In this document: piece by piece, positions 58,332 through 64,000 of the stretch
How positions within the stretch are numbered: position 1 is the stretch's first letter
How the letters are laid out: each line of letters opens with the position of its first letter
NCBI GenBank assembly: GCA_016165875.1
Contig: JABBOT010000031.1
Location: 561,109-625,108 of the forward strand
Direction: 5' to 3'
Length of the DNA stretch: 64,000 nt
Source of the DNA: Acanthopleura granulata
Lineage: Eukaryota; Mollusca; Polyplacophora; Chitonida; Chitonidae
Position numbers and translations under genes: made by a program
The notes under the pieces: generated by a model
Database searches by the model: none
The model's input: only the letters and a program-made list of their open reading frames with translations
Told to the model about the DNA's origin: nothing

Positions 58332-58664
58332 TGACGTCAGCCACGAACACAAGACGTCATTAATCGCTGACGTGTACACACATACGACGCTGCCCTTTCA
58401 AACGCTCTAGACGTCATCCCAGCATAAATGCCTTACTCAACGTCAGATCTGCCTAAGTCGACGTCATACAGGGAATTTTATGACGTCACAAGGGAAAATT
58501 TTACGGACACAACCGAAGGTTTTGTTTTTCAAGGAATCTTCAGTTATATGGGTTAAATATTCTTATTCATCAAAATCCTTTTGAAACATGGTGTTATGCT
58601 TACTCCGTAGGATTTCTTTCATATCATGCAACAATAAGACATGACGTCATAGACAAGACGTCAT
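58332..58664. promoter_or_regulatory. Cluster of GACGTC / CRE-like palindromes
   Basis: TGACGTCA occurs at 58332-58339, 58481-58488 and 58642-58649. The related GACGTCA(T) occurs at about 58353, 58411, 58459 and 58657, plus a half site ctgacgtg near 58367. Such sites bind CREB/ATF-type bZIP factors. No gene start is recognised nearby, so function is unknown. Confidence 0.6.
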
Positions 58665-58789
58665 TGAAATGTCGAGTACCCAAAGATTGCCGTTGATTGG
58701 TTTAAAATTCATGACCTCTGCGGAAGGAGTGAAAGTGATCGGCAGCCTAAGATCTGCAGTTGTTTTCCACATTTTGTTCAGTTTTGGGG

Positions 58790-59135
58790 ACCCGCCCAGA
58801 TAGCGCAGTTGGTTGGGCGTCCGCTTTCGGACGGGGAGATCTGGGTTCAAACCTGGGTCGGGTCATACCAAAGACTTTAAAAAATGGTACATTCTGCTTC
58901 CTCGCTAGGCGCTCAGCAATAAGAGGATAGAGGGTGGACTGGTCGGCCCGGTGTCAGTATAATGTGACTGGGTGAGGGGGCTTGTTGGGTGTATTCGGCA
59001 AGTCGTCTCGGTGAGGCAGCACCAGATAAAAGATACGGTGGAAATATGTCCTGTACCAAGGAGACACCGCCTTCGTATAAGTGAAATATTCTTGAGTAGG
59101 GCGTTAAACAATAATCATTTCAATTCATTCATTCA
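58790..59135 (+). mobile_element. tRNA-derived SINE, family 2, intact with 13-bp target-site duplication
   Basis: The flanks ttcagttttgggg (58777-58789 and 59136-59148) are identical. The tRNA-like head has A-box tagcgcagttggttgggcgt and B-box gggttcaaacctgggtcggg. Then come ataccaaagactttaaaaaa, the body, and a 3' tail cgtataagtgaaatattctt, gagtagggcgttaaaca, ending (ATTC)n. The tail is the one carried by family 1. Confidence 0.95.
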
Positions 59136-59180
59136 TTCAGTTTTGGGGGTTAGAGTAGGCTTTAAATGCTTCGTCTTGGT

Positions 59181-59307
59181 GTTTGTTATGTAACCAGATA
59201 CCGCCGAACCTTGTTTTGTACCTCATCAAATCCCTCGAATGCTGTGAATTCTTGGGATTTGACTCAGTACGAAACAAGGTTCGGAGGTATCTGGTTACAC
59301 AACAAAC
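59181..59307. repeat. 127-bp near-perfect palindrome (hairpin), no loop to speak of
   Basis: The left arm gtttgttatgtaaccagata, ccgccgaaccttgttttgta and on is complementary to the right arm read inward from gtttgttgtgtaaccagata, cctccgaaccttgtttcgta. Complementarity continues through tcaaatccc / gggatttga to the centre near 59244, with few mismatches. Such structures occur in MITEs and in hairpin RNA precursors. Confidence 0.88.
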
Positions 59308-59811
59308 AGTCTACGATGGTGTTAAGCCCTTAAACAGGAGTGCCTTGGGAAAGCCACTGGCCTTCCGGCAGGTTACTCACAAACTTTGTCACATGTGACA
59401 TGACAGATTTTCCCTCACAGAGTAGAATGAGGTACACAAGAGTGGAGAAAAAGAAATTTCTGGAAATACTTGTGTGAATCTAGGCTGCATGGTATGGAAT
59501 AAACAACTCGTGTATCCGATGGTTTAAAGGTAAACATTCCAACGGTGAGGTCACAAAAACTGTTCGCATAATTTTATAGGTCATGGAATTTGGACGGGAA
59601 AAAACGTGACTATAATTTGTTGTCTTTCCCTGTAACGTTCCTTAACCGATGTGAGCCACTTTCCGGAAATCGGCAAAGAGTTCTAATACCGCAAATCTAG
59701 GGACTGCAGAGCGGTGAAAGACATCCTAGCTAAGACCTTTTTTTAACAAAATGCTGGCATTCTGTTTCTGTTTCGCTGGCTCGGCGACATTATTGGGGCA
59801 TTATTTGTTTC

Positions 59812-59970
59812 TTTATTTCGTTGCTACTTTGCGCAAGGCTCAAAAATATTTCAATTATACGACGGTGGTCCGCATTATGGTTGGAGGAAACCGGACACAG
59901 CTGGGGAAACCCACGACCATCCGCAGGTTGCTGTCAGACTTTCCCACGTTCGACCGAAAAGACAAGGACA
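59812..59970 (-). mobile_element. SINE family 1, head-truncated
   Basis: ctttatttcgttgctacttt, aaaaatatttcaattatacg, acggtggtccgcattatggt, cacgaccatccgcaggttgc, cacgttcgaccga. Confidence 0.88.
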
Positions 59971-61139
59971 TTATTTCAGGGAGTATACCACATATCTACT
60001 ATATATATAAGCTCTGCTCGGTTTTCTAAGCCCATATACCCTACCATAATGGTTTACGACTAAAATCTCATTTGCAGCTCTGTTGTCCATACAAAATCAG
60101 CTATTACACGCTTTACTTTTCCCAAATGTATTCATGTAATAAACATGCAAAATCAATAAAAAAAACACACCTATAACCTATAAGTCAAGGTATAAGTCGT
60201 GATTTTAAGTGGGGTTTACTTTCTTCTGACCCTTGAATCCATGTACTTGTATGTAATCGACTACCTCTCACGCCCAGCTGATGTTTGCTCAGTTTTCCAC
60301 GTCTAAGATAAATCCGCTCATCCTAGGTACATGTACTTATGATCGAGATTTGTGAGGTCATATTCAACACGTGTTAATAACATGAATATCTTTTAATCCC
60401 ACATAAGCTCATGTTAATTTGAAAAGCTAGGTCTATGTGAAAACCAGCAGACTCTCACGTACTTTATTCTGTTGCTTGTATAGGGTGTCAGTTGCATTGG
60501 ATTCATGATAGAGTCAATACATTGTCAAATAATAATAACGTAATAATGAAAAATACAAGTAAACATTAACACATTTAAGTAAATATTTATTTACTTATTT
60601 ATATATTTTGCATATGTAATTGTTGAATTTTGAGCTACGTCTATAATTGTAACAACTCTAAAAAGACCACTCTATTAATGAAGGTGTTCAAAAATATATT
60701 ACAGTCAGACTTACATCTTCATACCAATTTTGTTCGAGTTCAAGACAAATGGGACATAAGTCCGTGTAACACTTAATGCTAAGCTTTACTGCTAAAAGTA
60801 TATTTTCGCAAAAGTGGTAACATGTCTCCGTGTGTGATCGTATTAGTAAATGGGTTGTAAATTAGTTGAAAGTTGAAAGTCAAACCAAGAATGAATCCAT
60901 GTCGATGCATTTTCAAGTTATGGACGAATTGTAACGTCACGGTTACATTTAAGTATATAGGATAATATTGCACTACAATAAAAAATATGATTATAGCAAC
61001 AATTATTAACCTGTTGTTACACCTTGAATAAATTTATACACGTTTGCGAAAACAAAGAGCTCTAGCCTTCTATGCCCGATGCATCTCGTTTACGTCAGAT
61101 CTAAGCGTTTCTTCCTCTGGCTGGATCTAAAGTAACCCC
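59971..61139. other. Intergenic, nothing recognised
   Basis: AT-rich, short open frames only. Confidence 0.45.
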
Positions 61140-61256
61140 GGGGCCCACTGGCACGAACGCTCTTAACGTTACGAGCACGTGATTACAATGGGGACGTAAT
61201 GCCTAAAGTGCTGGTTGAGCAGGTAATGTTAAAAGGGCCTCGTGCAACTGGGCCCA
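61140..61256. mobile_element. Small inverted-repeat (MITE-like) sequence
   Basis: The left arm ggggcccactggcacgaacg, ctcttaacgttac pairs imperfectly with the right arm (antisense gggcccagttgcacgaggcc, cttttaacattac). Arms are about 36 bp and the total is ~117 bp. No clear target duplication. Confidence 0.6.
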
Positions 61257-61320
61257 GGTTAGAACCCGTCCTTTAATGGTTATGTGAGTGATTGCACATT
61301 ACTACGAGTTACAAACTTCT

Positions 61321-61476
61321 TTTTATTTATTTAATTTTATTTTTTGATTGGTGTTTTACGCCGTACTAAAGAATATTTCAAGTATACGACGGTGGCCAGC
61401 ATTATGGTGGAAGGAAACCATCTGCAGCTTGCTGGCAGACATTACCACGTGTACGGCCGGAGAGGAGGCCATGCAG
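61321..61476 (-). mobile_element. SINE family 1, internally deleted
   Basis: ttttgattggtgttttacgc, cgtactaaagaatatttcaa, cgacggtggccagcattatg; then aggaaaccatctgcagc lacks the usual gggcagagcccggggg part; cgtgtacggccggagaggag. Confidence 0.9.
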
Positions 61477-61879
61477 ATAGACAATGGTTTTTTTAATACA
61501 TAAATGTTTAAAAGGACAACACTTTACGTTTAGAAACACGAAAGCAACACTTCTAGTTTTGTAAATAAGGAGGCAAGAATAAAATTCTCAAAATACAGAC
61601 CGCAGACTTTATTTTAAAAACAAAGCAAATAAAAACCAAGATCCATTTCCAAAAACTGGATAGAGTCCTAGAGTGCCAAACTCCGACCAAGTTAAATGTA
61701 GACATTCTCTAGCTGCAGACAAAGGGATCCTTATCATTATCACCGACAAAATTTAATGAATTGGTTCAAAACACCAAGTCACCATACATGTGCATCTCAA
61801 TTCCTGCATTACATTTTCCATACAGTTTTGACGGACAAACGCAACAAAAATATAACCGCCTTTGGATCAGAATAAGGAA

Positions 61880-62290
61880 TCAAGATTCCATCTCCCAAAA
61901 CACGGAAGCAAGACGTCACTTCCCAAAATAGGAAATACGACTTCATCTCCCAAAACAGGAAAGCGAGACGTCACTTCCTAATTTTTTTTTATTATTATTA
62001 TTTATTTATTCATTTGATTCGTGTTTCACACCGTATTCAAGAATAGTTCACTTATACGACTGCGGCCAGCGTTATGCTAGGAGGAAACAAGGGGAAACCA
62101 CGACAAGTTGTCGGCGAACATTCTCACGTATGACCGGAGAGGACGCCAGCATGAACTGGACTTGAACTCACAATTACCGCACTGGCTTTCCAAAATAGGT
62201 AAACACTTTCTAAAAAACGAAAGCAAGACTTCACTTCCCAAAATACGATTTCAAACAAGACTTCACTTCTCAAAATAGGAAAGCAGGACT
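61880..62290 (+). repeat. ~38-bp degenerate minisatellite split by a SINE
   Basis: Units like catctcccaaaacaggaaag, cgagacgtcacttcc occur before 61980, and diverged ones (gcaagacttcacttcccaaa, atac) after 62188. The SINE at 61990-62188 sits between them, so it probably inserted into a pre-existing array. Confidence 0.75.
61990..62188 (-). mobile_element. SINE family 1 inserted in a minisatellite
   Basis: attattatttatttattcat, tttgattcgtgtttcacacc, gtattcaagaatagttcact, gcggccagcgttatgctagg, gaccggagaggacgccagca, ctggacttgaactcaca. Confidence 0.9.
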
Positions 62291-64000
62291 AACACAGCTG
62301 CACAGTATTTCTTCGTAACCCATTCCTGTAAGGTTTGATATTCGATGGTAGAGGTCCCACTACAACAACAACACATATATCACGCATCAAATGAGTGTTT
62401 TAACCCAGTCGGAAATGCGATTTACTTGCGGTTGCTGTTTATCGTCACTGACAAAAAGAAATACGTATCTGCTACACAAAACAGGACATGGCTGAAAATA
62501 GCAATGAATGTGAAAAAAAAATGTCTTGTTATAACGAATGGACATGTCTACTTTATAAACGACATGTGAGAAAAAAAAATGTTGGGATAATACTCACATG
62601 CCTCCGCCCTCACAGCTGTCTAACCAGGTTCACAAACATGGGGCTTTAACCACTGTCGCACAACTTAGCAGTCCAGGTTTTCATGACTTTATTACATGTT
62701 GTCCCCATATGGCCTGTTAACCTTGATAACGTCATTGTTAATAAAATTATCAGCATTTAGACAATCGAAATTTGGTGAAAATGCAATTACTTAGATATTG
62801 TTAACCATACAACTGAGGCCTTTCGCTGTTAACTTCACTCCTTTCGTTAAGGAAGACATTTTCAGAATTAGCAGCCTGTGTGACGCATGCTCATTAAAAT
62901 TCTATTCACGAAGATCAAAAACAAATATGTGTATAATAATAATAATAATAATAATAATATGTTCGTGATATAACACTCATAAATTCAGCCGTTAAATCCG
63001 TTACCTAAGCGATGACAGATTGCATTTTAGTCAGTCTAACGGATTAACCCTTTTTTGTGATTCACGGATTAATTCGATATCAAGTTCGTTACAAGGAACG
63101 TATTAATCCTCTAGATCAACCGACGAATCCGCCATTCCTCAAATAGCGGATTTACCGAAAGATTTTGTGGAGGGATATACGGCTGACTCCATCGCTGAAA
63201 GCTTAAGGTGCTTCAGGTTGTGTGTTACAAACGCTGTGTACGTGCCTTCAGATTATTTACCGGTCATTAATACGAAATGACGGATAATTGGATTAAACCT
63301 CTTCTTCACATTGGCAGACCAACAATGGCCGGTACTGTTAATATATCTAAAACAAGTTGCCTTCGGCAAGGCCGGCAAATAAAAGAGTCGTTCAACTTTT
63401 ATTTACGTTCGCAAAATAATGTGAGCAATTAGTTTGCCATTAAGATTGGCCATTCACTAATGGCTTATCACCCTATACATGTGTCAGCACTTGTGTTTAA
63501 TGATTGCTTTGCCGTATAGAGATATACTAAAGCTTTCCCAATTTTAGTCAGTCACAACCGTATCTTCCGGTCAATCAGTACCCTTGTTCAAGTTGGCCTC
63601 TGATAAGACCGAAGTAGGCCTCAAAAAATGACCGTCATTTTTTATATCTATATTGTTGTTTTTTCTCTCTTTCTTTCTTTTCAGACCTGCTCTCAATTAT
63701 AACATCGTAGTTAACTGAACAACTGATATACTCAATTAGAATTATCTACACTTGGCTGGTCGATTGGTGTTTTGACAGGGATTTGCTTGATTATGTGTGG
63801 TGAGAACCCACAGACGCTTTGTCCAGTGCGCAACCTCGCAGTTGTGTGAGAGCCATTGTTGACCCTCTAGGCCATTTTCCCGTGTATGCCCTGGTATTTT
63901 ATAGTTTTGTCCACACACTAGAGCACTTTGTCCCTTTAAGGCTACCAAGACGGCATACGTGATGATAATCGTAAAATACACGTTTTCTACAAGCCATGAG
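62291..64000. other. Intergenic end of window, nothing recognised
   Basis: It contains an (AAT)n microsatellite at 62933-62959. The short frames match nothing known to me. Confidence 0.45.
62933..62959. repeat. (AAT)n microsatellite
   Basis: A direct run of about nine AAT units. Confidence 0.95.

Larger units (their letters stand above)
52991..58776. other. Gene-poor interval with repeat fragments and a GACGTC cluster
   Basis: It contains SINE-like fragments near 53715-53790 (+) and 54545-54650 (-, weak), a 60-bp duplication and a site cluster listed separately. A frame at 57710-57943 preceded by ttgtttacag was considered but has no recognisable content. Confidence 0.45.

Overview
This is animal nuclear DNA. 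Coding exons are small, bounded by GT/AG introns, and lie far apart in AT-rich sequence full of tRNA-derived SINEs, minisatellites and inverted repeats. I see no bacterial operons, ribosome binding sites or CRISPR arrays. The two SINE families, and a G-protein-coupled receptor most like animal adenosine receptors, suggest a lophotrochozoan, most likely a mollusc. I cannot name a species.

Layout. 1-1.2 kb: the last two coding exons of TYW1 (+). 3.8-8.15 kb: a complete five-exon POP5 gene (-), convergent with TYW1. 9.16-13.18 kb: a complete four-exon TXNDC17 gene (+), divergent from POP5 across about 1 kb that probably holds both promoters. 13.2-29.6 kb: gene-poor, with one possible orphan first exon (18.2 kb) and a block of diverged repeats rich in CACGTG (20.7-23.5 kb). 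29.6-47.5 kb: a two-coding-exon adenosine-receptor-like GPCR (+) with a 16.8-kb intron. 47.5-64 kb: no gene recognised; SINEs, palindromes and a dense cluster of GACGTC sites.

The genes are unrelated housekeeping and signalling functions: tRNA wybutosine synthesis (TYW1), the RNase P/MRP protein subunit (POP5), thioredoxin-related reductase (TXNDC17) and a purinergic receptor. POP5 and TYW1 both act on tRNA, but nothing in the sequence shows that their adjacency is functional.

The most unusual signal is that minisatellites in the two neighbouring genes TYW1 and POP5 are built from exon-intron junctions. The TYW1 penultimate exon has its 3' splice site and exon start repeated four times upstream, and its exon end and 5' splice site repeated about three times downstream. 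POP5 exon 4 has at least seven tandem copies of its 3' splice site and exon start filling intron 3. The end of the POP5 terminal exon appears to have seeded two further arrays. In both genes one extra acceptor would add an in-frame insertion. A second notable structure is a 1.44-kb inverted-repeat transposon nested inside a SINE in POP5 intron 2.
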